Part shown: one piece after another, positions 1-5,305 of the stretch
Layout: every line of letters begins with the position of its first letter
How positions within the stretch are numbered: position 1 is the stretch's first letter
DNA from: Bacillota bacterium
Lineage (GTDB): Bacteria; Bacillota; Bacilli; Paenibacillales; NBRC-103111
Assembly: GCA_023391955.1 (NCBI GenBank)
Contig: JAEWAA010000297.1
Location: 1-6,156, forward strand
Direction: 5' to 3'
DNA length: 6,156 nt
The notes under the pieces: model-generated
What the model saw: only the letters and a program-made list of their open reading frames with translations
What the model was told of the DNA's origin: nothing
Databases searched by the model: none
Position numbers and translations under genes: made by a program

Positions 1-235
1 CCTCAACTCCAAATCGGCGGAGGATATCATGAGCCTGCTGGCGGGCATCAACCAGGAAGGCACCGCTATCTTGCTTGTGACCCATGACCCGAAGGTCGCA
101 GCCAGAGCGGATAGAGTTCTGTTTACCAAGGACGGAAGCATCGTCTCCGAGCTGCATTTAAAGAGGTTCAATCCCCGGGATATAGAGGCCCGGGGGGAAC
201 AGATACTCGCCGGCATGGCGGCAGTGGGAATTTAA
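1..235 (+). CDS. ABC transporter ATP-binding protein, C-terminal fragment (BceA/YxdL-like)
   Basis: This is the 3' end of an ATPase gene read in the frame starting at base 2; 77 residues and a TAA stop are visible. The fragment opens with LNSKSAEDIM, which corresponds to the D-loop region just after Walker B in the Bce family, where the motif reads GALNSK. ILLVTHDPK follows and contains the H-loop histidine (codon at 83-85). The end RADRVLFTKDGSIVSEL and an extra tail of about 25 residues (FNPRDIEARGEQILAGMAAVGI region) match the usual end of BceA/YxdL-type ATPases. These power membrane permeases that protect against or sense peptide antibiotics such as bacitracin. Walker A, the signature motif and Walker B lie outside the window, so the subfamily is inferred from the tail alone. 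In classic modules the permease gene follows the ATPase; here the next gene converges after one base, so any partner permease must lie elsewhere. Confidence 0.88.
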   Translation, partial: LNSKSAEDIMSLLAGINQEGTAILLVTHDPKVAARADRVLFTKDGSIVSELHLKRFNPRDIEARGEQILAGMAAVGI

Positions 236-236
236 G

Positions 237-1097
237 TTAATGAACCCCTCCCTGCACCGGGGGGAGCTCCTGATATTCCTTCCGGGCCTGCACCACTTCG
301 ATAATCGTATTCACCAACCCGGTCATCGCCTCACCATCGCGGCTCTGGTCGCATTCGCTCCACTGGTAGCGGTAGTTGCTGTGGATTGTTTTTACCTTCA
401 GATCATAACGGATATGCGGCTTCATGTTGCAGGCTACGGTTAATTCCTTCGGCATCTGAAAATTGGCCAGAACCATTGTCTTATAGATGGCCCTACGTTC
501 ATTAGGGGTCAGTTCAAAATCATTCACCTCGGCGACTTCCCCATTCAGAAGATCCTTCACCAACCGTTTCCCAACGGTATCGATGACATTCCCGTGCCCG
601 TACCCGTATTGCAGGACGAATTCAAAGGTTCTTTGATCCGTCAATTCATACCAAAATCCGAACAACTCCACCCGTTCCTGTTGCCCATCACACCCGGAGA
701 GGACATATATTGTCCTTGTATCTGTTTCTTCTTTGCTCAGGCTGCTGCAGGAATACGTATCAATAAGGGAGTCCCCATATGTATCCAACGTGTCGTCCGA
801 CCAGACCTGTATTCTCCCATCCTCATACTTGAGATCATCAAAAATAGGATCACCCTCCACCGTGTATTGAACCACACGCAAATGGCCGCTTTTACGCGCG
901 ATCAATTCATCCAGTTTGCCAACATTCAGCAGAATATTCCCATTCCGACGAATCACATCTTCACTTTCATTGATGCTGCTTTCAGAAACAGGAGCGGAAG
1001 GCTCATTGAGGTCCACGTAACACAGGGGAAACCCGCCACTATTCATGCAACCCGTTAGAGCCAGAACAACCAGTACAAGCGTAAGCAAAGGTCTCAT
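237..1097 (-). CDS. Secreted lipoprotein with DUF4362 domain and unassigned C-terminal domain
   Basis: The 286-residue product starts with a lipoprotein signal peptide: R2, a hydrophobic stretch at 4-14 and a lipobox LTGC with the lipidated cysteine at 17. It should be anchored to the outer face of the membrane. Residues about 45-140 resemble DUF4362, including the YTVEGDPIFDDLKYEDG stretch (78-94), a D-x-Y-G segment and a closing LSGC (133-136). Residues about 190-286 form a second region with a Y-x-L-x-V strand, a YQWSECD segment and the ending EYQELPPVQGG. I do not recognise a named family for this part. Outside the signal peptide the cysteines are at 26, 117, 136, 223 and 249; 117/136 and 223/249 could form one disulfide in each domain. 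The start is supported by AGGAGG nine bases upstream. Function is unknown. The gene ends one base from the convergent ABC ATPase, and I see no intrinsic terminator between them. Confidence 0.85.
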   Translation of the reverse strand: MRPLLTLVLVVLALTGCMNSGGFPLCYVDLNEPSAPVSESSINESEDVIRRNGNILLNVGKLDELIARKSGHLRVVQYTVEGDPIFDDLKYEDGRIQVWSDDTLDTYGDSLIDTYSCSSLSKEETDTRTIYVLSGCDGQQERVELFGFWYELTDQRTFEFVLQYGYGHGNVIDTVGKRLVKDLLNGEVAEVNDFELTPNERRAIYKTMVLANFQMPKELTVACNMKPHIRYDLKVKTIHSNYRYQWSECDQSRDGEAMTGLVNTIIEVVQARKEYQELPPVQGGVH

Positions 1098-1130
1098 GCT
1101 CCTACTCCTCCTCGTCGTAATTCCCTTCCA

Positions 1131-1340
1131 TTATTTGACGTTGAGGATCCGGAAAATGTTTCTGAACAAATTTTTAATATCAGAGACATTATCGTAGGAG
1201 AGTTGAAGATGGATACCGTTTAATGAAATCAAAAGCAAATCCAGTACCAATAAATCGTTCCTTGTAATAAAAGAAACTCTAAGAGGATAAAAGCTACCCA
1301 AAATGAATATAGAAAGTACAATTGTAGATTGGGGAATCAT
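1131..1340 (-). CDS. Doubtful small ORF, 69 residues, hypothetical protein
   Basis: An AT-rich open frame of 69 codons lies between the DinB-family terminator and the lipoprotein gene, 33 bases upstream of the lipoprotein start. An ATG at 1340 is preceded by GAGGAGG, but the gap is only about three bases, shorter than usual. A GTG at 1385 would add 15 residues but lies inside the terminator palindrome, so I did not use it. The peptide begins hydrophobic (STIVLSIFILGSFY). It continues with a segment, FITRNDLLVLDL to LSYDNVSDIK, vaguely like the strand pattern of bacterial PH-like (DUF304-type) domains; that resemblance is weak. It could be a real small protein, a decayed remnant, or chance. 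No confident promoter was found. Confidence 0.25.
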   Translation of the reverse strand: MIPQSTIVLSIFILGSFYPLRVSFITRNDLLVLDLLLISLNGIHLQLSYDNVSDIKNLFRNIFRILNVK

Positions 1341-1360
1341 TCCCCTCCTCACTCCATAGT

Positions 1361-1401
1361 AACAAAAAAAGAAAAGGCGTATCACTTAAGTGATTACACC
1401 T
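1361..1401 (-). terminator. Intrinsic terminator of the DinB-family gene
   Basis: On the minus strand, 11 bases after the DinB-family stop codon, there is a hairpin at 1375-1401. Its core is the perfect 14-base palindrome ATCACTTAAGTGAT (1381-1394), extended outward by AGGTGT against ACGCCT with one G-T wobble and one bulged base. It is followed by CTTTTCTTTTTTT (1363-1375), a run of T typical of a Rho-independent terminator. There is no T run on the plus-strand side, so it acts on the minus strand only. Confidence 0.85.
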
Positions 1402-1411
1402 GTGAGATTAA

Positions 1412-1882
1412 TTAATCCCAAACACGTACTCTTGGAATCCCTGCCGTTCTTAAGTAATCCAGCAATTGGCCGGTATGGACTGATTCATGATAGGCGACTC
1501 TTAGCAACATGTCCCCCAAACTTCGTATATAACCTGAATCAGAACGATCAATTTTAATACTTGTTAAATCTTCTTCAGAAAATAACTTAATCGTTTCTAA
1601 GAAGTGATTTCTATATGGTTCTGCAAATTCCAATTCCGCATTTACGGTAGAAAAAGGTTGTTTTTCAAAAGGAGAATCAAATACTGCCAGACTGCCTCGA
1701 TTTTGGATAGCTAGATGGTAATAATATTCACTTTCTAGAACATGCCTAATCATCTCTATACAAGTCATTGCTTCGTTATCGGGTTTCCATATTAGTATTT
1801 CTTGAGGAATAGATGTCCACACTTTAATACTTCTTCTTCGTACTTCATTGAAATTTAAAAGAATTAAATCAATTGAGTTCAC
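1412..1882 (-). CDS. DinB/YfiT family putative metalloenzyme
   Basis: The 156-residue product has the length and helical pattern of the DinB/YfiT four-helix-bundle family. Three histidines expected to bind a metal are visible: H47 in EMIRHVLESEY, and H132 and H136 in the signature YHESVHTGQLLDYL near the C terminus. Family members include thiol-dependent (bacillithiol or mycothiol) S-transferases, but the substrate here is unknown. This is not the E. coli DinB polymerase IV, which shares only the name. The GTG start at 1882 is chosen because AAAGGAGG sits eight bases upstream and because the peptide then begins with a typical first helix. The frame stays open up to 1984, but that extension runs through the promoter. 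The gene has its own promoter with a LexA-like box and its own terminator, so it is probably monocistronic. It is AT-rich, about 35% GC in one counted 60-base stretch. Confidence 0.88.
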   Translation of the reverse strand: MNSIDLILLNFNEVRRRSIKVWTSIPQEILIWKPDNEAMTCIEMIRHVLESEYYYHLAIQNRGSLAVFDSPFEKQPFSTVNAELEFAEPYRNHFLETIKLFSEEDLTSIKIDRSDSGYIRSLGDMLLRVAYHESVHTGQLLDYLRTAGIPRVRVWD

Positions 1883-1890
1883 TAATTTAG

Positions 1891-1898
1891 CCTCCTTT
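1891..1898 (-). promoter_or_regulatory. Ribosome binding site fixing the GTG start of the DinB-family gene
   Basis: AAAGGAGG on the minus strand, eight bases before the GTG at 1882. It is a near-perfect Shine-Dalgarno match and rules against the longer open frame that begins at 1984. Confidence 0.85.
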
Positions 1899-1913
1899 AG
1901 TTGGTGTGAATTA

Positions 1914-1942
1914 ATTATATACGAATGAATGTTCGAATAAAA
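1914..1942 (-). promoter_or_regulatory. Sigma-A-type promoter of the DinB-family gene
   Basis: A perfect -10 hexamer TATAAT lies at 1914-1919 on the minus strand, 31 bases upstream of the GTG start. At 17 bases spacing the -35 position (1937-1942) reads TTTTAT, a weak match to TTGACA. Transcription would start near 1907, giving a short leader that contains the ribosome binding site. A LexA-like box fills most of the spacer. Confidence 0.6.
1922..1935 (-). promoter_or_regulatory. LexA (DinR)-like SOS box
   Basis: The minus strand reads CGAACATTCATTCG, which matches the Bacillus SOS box CGAAC-N4-GTTCG at nine of ten defined bases (A in place of the G that begins the right half). It lies between the -35 and -10 positions, two bases from the -10, where a bound repressor would block RNA polymerase. 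The B. subtilis dinB gene, founder of this protein family, is a known LexA target. The match in both sequence and position is the basis for the call; binding itself is inferred. Confidence 0.55.
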
Positions 1943-2060
1943 GAAAGCAATAAAAATTACGTCACAGTACACAGCAAGGAGCAAACGGCGCAGTAATGTG
2001 GGCTTAGGGGGCTGGATGTGGTCACTCGTTTCTCAGAGTGATCCGAGCATTAATATCGTA

Positions 2061-2828
2061 TTAGCCGAAGGAACTTCTGGAAGCAGCCATTGCATGTAAG
2101 GCATTCTCAAAATAGCTATAAACTTCATCTGCAATTCCCAGAAACTCTTCAACAAGTACATGACTATCCAAGTAACAAGCATACAGATAATTAACTAAAG
2201 CGGGGTTAATCTCACAATAGTTTAATATGGCATTCTTCATCTTCATAATGTCATCTTGCCATACACCTGTATCTTCTAAAACCAAAGAGTATAATGCACG
2301 AATTAATCTCTTAGAATAACCTTTCATATACCTAGTTTTCATTGTGTTATCACTAGCATTAGAAAGTAAACTATGTATACGATTTACTTCCTCCTTCGTC
2401 TCTGTATTTAAGTCTAAAATGAACTCTGGAGAAATAATTATCGGTGGTACTTTTCCACCAATGTCATGACCATATATGCAAACACAAATTATCTTTACCC
2501 AAAAACCCCACTCATTTGGTTTACTTAATACATCGTCAATCGAGCAAATGATCGTATCAATCTTTGTTACTACTGGATATTCTTTCAAAAGCCTGTCTTT
2601 AATATTTGACAATCTTTCATAATCAATATCTTTGGGATTTACACATACAATAGTAAAGTCTGCATCTGACTTAAAAGGTTTAGCAGTTCCTTTTGGAATC
2701 GAGCCACACATATAAATACTATGAATCTTACCTTTGAATTCGGTAAGGATATTATCTATATACTTATCAACAAAATCCTTATATTCACTTTGTATTACAA
2801 CTCTATTTATAACTTTTTCTAATATCAT
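2061..2828 (-). CDS. Nucleotidyltransferase domain protein (polymerase-beta-like fold)
   Basis: The 255-residue product carries the nucleotidyltransferase signature: CGSIPKGTAKPFKSDADF, with G42-S43, K46-G47 and the metal-binding pair D55 and D57. A third acidic residue, D91, follows in a strand (TKIDTII). YGHDIGG (119-125) resembles the segment after the core in aminoglycoside nucleotidyltransferase relatives. Residues about 140-245 are mainly helical (KGYSKRLIRALYSLV onward), a plausible substrate-binding domain. Such enzymes transfer a nucleotide to a small molecule, nucleic acid or protein; the acceptor here cannot be told from sequence, and antibiotic resistance should not be assumed. 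The ATG at 2828 has AGGAGG seven bases upstream; a TTG at 2864 would be a poorer start. The gene lies 48 bases after the c-di-GMP gene and no convincing promoter is seen, so it may be cotranscribed. It is AT-rich (about 35% GC in one counted line), unlike its upstream neighbour. Confidence 0.82.
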   Translation of the reverse strand: MILEKVINRVVIQSEYKDFVDKYIDNILTEFKGKIHSIYMCGSIPKGTAKPFKSDADFTIVCVNPKDIDYERLSNIKDRLLKEYPVVTKIDTIICSIDDVLSKPNEWGFWVKIICVCIYGHDIGGKVPPIIISPEFILDLNTETKEEVNRIHSLLSNASDNTMKTRYMKGYSKRLIRALYSLVLEDTGVWQDDIMKMKNAILNYCEINPALVNYLYACYLDSHVLVEEFLGIADEVYSYFENALHAMAASRSSFG

Positions 2829-2835
2829 ATAGACT

Positions 2836-2841
2836 CCTCCT
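2836..2841 (-). promoter_or_regulatory. Ribosome binding site fixing the nucleotidyltransferase start
   Basis: AGGAGG on the minus strand, seven bases before the ATG at 2828. It supports this start over the in-frame TTG at 2864. Confidence 0.85.
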
Positions 2842-2865
2842 AAACTAAGAACTTCTTTCGGCAAA

Positions 2866-2883
2866 CCGATGAATATTTATCGG
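2866..2883. repeat. 18-base near-perfect palindrome over the c-di-GMP gene stop codon
   Basis: CCGATGAATATTTATCGG pairs with itself along its whole length, with one G-T pair. It overlaps the last codons and TAA stop of the PAS-GGDEF-HD-GYP gene. No T run follows on either strand, so it is not a standard intrinsic terminator. It could slow transcript decay or be chance. Confidence 0.4.
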
Positions 2884-5084
2884 CGCTTCCCATTTGCACC
2901 AATGCTATTGCAAGCTGTTTCGGCAAAAGTCCGCACTACATCCCGATCAAACCGGGTTCCGGCATTACGGCGCAGCTCCTCCAACGCTTCCTCCGGCGAA
3001 AAGTGGGTTTGGTTGCCCCGCGGGGAGGTCATGGAATCGTAAGCGTCAGCAACAGCCAGGATCCTGGATGGTAAAGGAATGGCCTCACCGGACAAACCTT
3101 TTGGAAACCCTTTGCCATCCATACGTTCGTGGTGGCACAGGATGATCGGCGCCAATGAGGCGTATTCGCTGGCCGACTTCAGAATCTGGTAGCCCCGTTC
3201 CGGATGCCGTCTGAATTCCATCCATTCTTCCTCGGTGAGTGGCTCTGCCTGAAACAGCACCCTGTCGCTCAGACTGATTTTTCCAATATCATGAACCAAA
3301 GCGGCGGAGGCCGTTTCTTGCACCAGCTCCTCGCCCAGTCCCATTGCCACTGCTATAGTGCGGCTGATCTCACTGACCTGCCGGTTATGAGCTTCCTCTG
3401 CCGGACTTTTGGCGTATAAGGTGCGGAGAATCCGCCCGACCGTCTCGTTGTGCACCTGGTTGCTGTCCCGAAGCTTACGGGTATACATGGCATTTTCTGC
3501 TTCGAGAAAAATGTCTGTCATCTTCTGCTCCAATGAATCCTTCGTGGCGGATCCGAACGAAACGGAAAAAATCATAAATTCGTTTTGCTCCTCCGAAAGT
3601 GTCTGCTCCAGTTGACGGATGATCCCCTCTGCCAGCTCCCGATCCGTGCGGGGAAGCAGAATCACAAATTCATCCCCGCCAATCCGTGCTAAAACATCGT
3701 CTGTTCGGCAAGCCCCCTGCAATAAGGAGGCAATGCGGATCAACATCTGGTCACCCGTCATATGGCCAAAAGCATCATTTGTCAGCTTCAGACCATTGAC
3801 ATCCGCCAGAATGAAGGAAACGGGAAGATGCTCCTCTGTATTCAGCCGCTGAAGCTCCAATTCATAAAATCTGCGGTTGTGGAGACCCGTCAAGTGATCA
3901 TGATAACTCAGATACAGAATTTCCCGTTCTGCACGTTTGCGCTCTTCAATATTGCGGGCAACGCCGACGATCTCAACTTCACCGTCTGCATTGTACCGGT
4001 ACTTGGAGGATGTCTCCACCCAGATAGGGTGGCCGTCCCGGTGGAGGTTTTGGATCTCGGCAATGTATGGCTCATCCACGCTTGTCCCGCTCTGAAGAGC
4101 CTGGAGCCGCTGGGGAAACCGCTGTTTAATCTGCTCCAGAGATTCCCTGGCTACCAGAATGTCAACATTCGTTTGCATTGCCTCTTCAGGACGGTATCCA
4201 AACAAGGGATAGACAGACGGACTAATGTAAGTGAAGGCCCATTGGGTATAATTAAAGACCCAGATGACATCGGAGGCAAAATCGGTGATCAGCCGGTATT
4301 TTTCCTCACTCTCCCTCAGCATCTCCTCCATTCCTTTTCGCTCCGTAATATCATGGTGGGTGGAGAGGGTGCAGGGTTCGCCCTGGTAGTCGATCATCAT
4401 CGCGCTGCCCATGGCCCACAGCTCCTTGCCCCGCATGGTGCGGAGATGCATTTCCCAGTCCTTGATCAGACCGTTTTGTTGGACAGCTTCAATGAAACGA
4501 AGCCGGTCCTCCGGGTGAATCCATATGGGCAAAGTCGTTTGGTTAGAAAGATCGGTTTCCTCCAATTCGAACAGTTTAAAGCCCAGCGGATTCGAGTAGC
4601 GGATGGTTCCATCCAGTGCAACAATGCTAAGCGAAAAGGGGAGATTATCGATGATCCGGTGGAATTGCAGCTCATTCTCCTTCAGAAGCCGCAGCAGCCG
4701 GACATGCTCCTCCACTTGCTTCCGTTCCTTGGTCACATCCAGAAAGTTCACTACAAAGCAAAACTTCTCCGGTGAATAGACCTGGATGCGGTACCACCGG
4801 CCCAAGGCCTCCATATATTCCTCAAATTCGGCAGTCCCTCCGTCCAGCGAAATCGCACCATAAGCCGCGATGTAATCGAAGGCCTCTCCGCGAATGCCGG
4901 GAAGAACCTCCGTCACCCGTTTGCCAATGATCGCAGACGTTAATCCAGTCATTTTCTCAAACGCGGGGTTAATCCGCAAAAACTCATAATCGCATGGCTT
5001 CCCTGCCTCATCGAGAATGATCCGGTGGTAAGCAAAGGCCATAGGTGAATGATCAATCATCGATTCATACGGCAAAGTCTCCAT
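2877..5084 (-). CDS. Three-PAS sensor with GGDEF and HD-GYP domains (c-di-GMP synthesis and breakdown)
   Basis: Domain order, numbered from the upstream ATG at 5132 (subtract 16 for the chosen start): PAS about 22-135, PAS 155-265, PAS 275-398, GGDEF 405-560, HD-GYP 565-745. The GGDEF domain looks active as a diguanylate cyclase: GGDEF at 485-489, metal-binding D444, guanine-contacting N452 and D461, and an inhibitory-site motif RTDD at 476-479, five residues before GGDEF. The HD-GYP domain keeps H582, H614-D615, H643, H667-H668 and D696, so phosphodiesterase activity is also plausible; the GYP triplet reads GFP (675-677). No membrane segment or signal peptide is seen, so it should be cytosolic, with the PAS domains sensing an unknown ligand or redox state. 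The ATG at 5084 has AAAGAGG six bases upstream. The ATG at 5132 has no ribosome site and falls inside the likely -10 element, so the 735-residue product is preferred. Confidence 0.93.
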   Translation of the reverse strand: METLPYESMIDHSPMAFAYHRIILDEAGKPCDYEFLRINPAFEKMTGLTSAIIGKRVTEVLPGIRGEAFDYIAAYGAISLDGGTAEFEEYMEALGRWYRIQVYSPEKFCFVVNFLDVTKERKQVEEHVRLLRLLKENELQFHRIIDNLPFSLSIVALDGTIRYSNPLGFKLFELEETDLSNQTTLPIWIHPEDRLRFIEAVQQNGLIKDWEMHLRTMRGKELWAMGSAMMIDYQGEPCTLSTHHDITERKGMEEMLRESEEKYRLITDFASDVIWVFNYTQWAFTYISPSVYPLFGYRPEEAMQTNVDILVARESLEQIKQRFPQRLQALQSGTSVDEPYIAEIQNLHRDGHPIWVETSSKYRYNADGEVEIVGVARNIEERKRAEREILYLSYHDHLTGLHNRRFYELELQRLNTEEHLPVSFILADVNGLKLTNDAFGHMTGDQMLIRIASLLQGACRTDDVLARIGGDEFVILLPRTDRELAEGIIRQLEQTLSEEQNEFMIFSVSFGSATKDSLEQKMTDIFLEAENAMYTRKLRDSNQVHNETVGRILRTLYAKSPAEEAHNRQVSEISRTIAVAMGLGEELVQETASAALVHDIGKISLSDRVLFQAEPLTEEEWMEFRRHPERGYQILKSASEYASLAPIILCHHERMDGKGFPKGLSGEAIPLPSRILAVADAYDSMTSPRGNQTHFSPEEALEELRRNAGTRFDRDVVRTFAETACNSIGANGKRR

Positions 5085-5090
5085 CCAATC

Positions 5091-5097
5091 CCTCTTT
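5091..5097 (-). promoter_or_regulatory. Ribosome binding site favouring the internal start of the c-di-GMP gene
   Basis: AAAGAGG on the minus strand, six bases before the ATG at 5084. The alternative ATG at 5132 has no comparable site, so this decides the start. Confidence 0.6.
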
Positions 5098-5130
5098 CTG
5101 TTCCGTTCAATGGTAGTAGATTTTACAACC

Positions 5131-5159
5131 ATTATGTCATGCCCATACTTTTTTGAAAA
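5131..5159 (-). promoter_or_regulatory. Probable sigma-A promoter of the PAS-GGDEF-HD-GYP gene
   Basis: On the minus strand TTTTCA (5154-5159, four of six to the -35 consensus) and CATAAT (5131-5136, five of six to the -10) are separated by 17 bases. The -10 overlaps the upstream ATG at 5132, so a transcript from here would begin after that codon. This agrees with translation from 5084. Confidence 0.45.
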
Positions 5160-5174
5160 TAGAAAAAATTATTA

Positions 5175-5199
5175 TTTCCAGAACATCCCTCGCTGGAAA
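5175..5199. repeat. Inverted repeat upstream of the c-di-GMP gene promoter
   Basis: TTTCCAG (5175-5181) and CTGGAAA (5193-5199) form a perfect 7-base inverted repeat with an 11-base centre. It lies 15 bases upstream of the predicted -35. It may be an operator. Alternatively it is a second, weaker terminator hairpin on the minus strand, since TAATAATTTTTT follows it there. Confidence 0.4.
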
Positions 5200-5217
5200 A
5201 ACCCTCCACTGCGCAGC

Positions 5218-5259
5218 AAAAAGACCGGCAGCCTCAGATGAATCATGCTGGCCGGTCTT
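5218..5259 (-). terminator. Intrinsic terminator of the GH127 gene
   Basis: On the minus strand AAGACCGGC-C-AGC pairs with GCT-GCCGGTCTT around a loop of about 14 bases, with one bulged C, and the stem runs into TTTTT. It begins 46 bases after the stop codon of the arabinofuranosidase gene. The plus-strand side lacks a T run of useful length, so it acts on the minus strand and separates that gene from the c-di-GMP gene. Confidence 0.85.
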
Positions 5260-5305
5260 GAAATAGATGGATTATTTTCAACGGATAAATGTTATGTCCG
5301 TCCGT

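Noticed and set aside
594..1058. Plus-strand open frame of 154 codons
   Set aside because: It is antisense to the lipoprotein gene and has no ribosome site or domain pattern.
1883..1984. N-terminal extension of the DinB-family protein, with a hydrophobic segment
   Set aside because: It runs back through the TATAAT promoter and ribosome binding site, and the family starts at the shorter form.
2022..2041. Hairpin TCACTC/GAGTGA after the nucleotidyltransferase gene
   Set aside because: The stem is only six pairs with an eight-base loop and no T run follows on the minus strand, so I do not call a terminator.
2829..2876. Separate promoter for the nucleotidyltransferase gene
   Set aside because: No pair of hexamers at acceptable spacing reaches more than three of six matches each.
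3762..4775. Plus-strand open frame of 337 codons
   Set aside because: It lies wholly antisense to the PAS-GGDEF-HD-GYP gene, whose domains are clear. Its translation shows no recognisable motif.
5285..5305. Inverted repeat ACGGA/TCCGT next to the GH127 stop codon
   Set aside because: The stem is five pairs with an 11-base loop and no T run; the stronger terminator at 5218-5259 explains the end of this gene.
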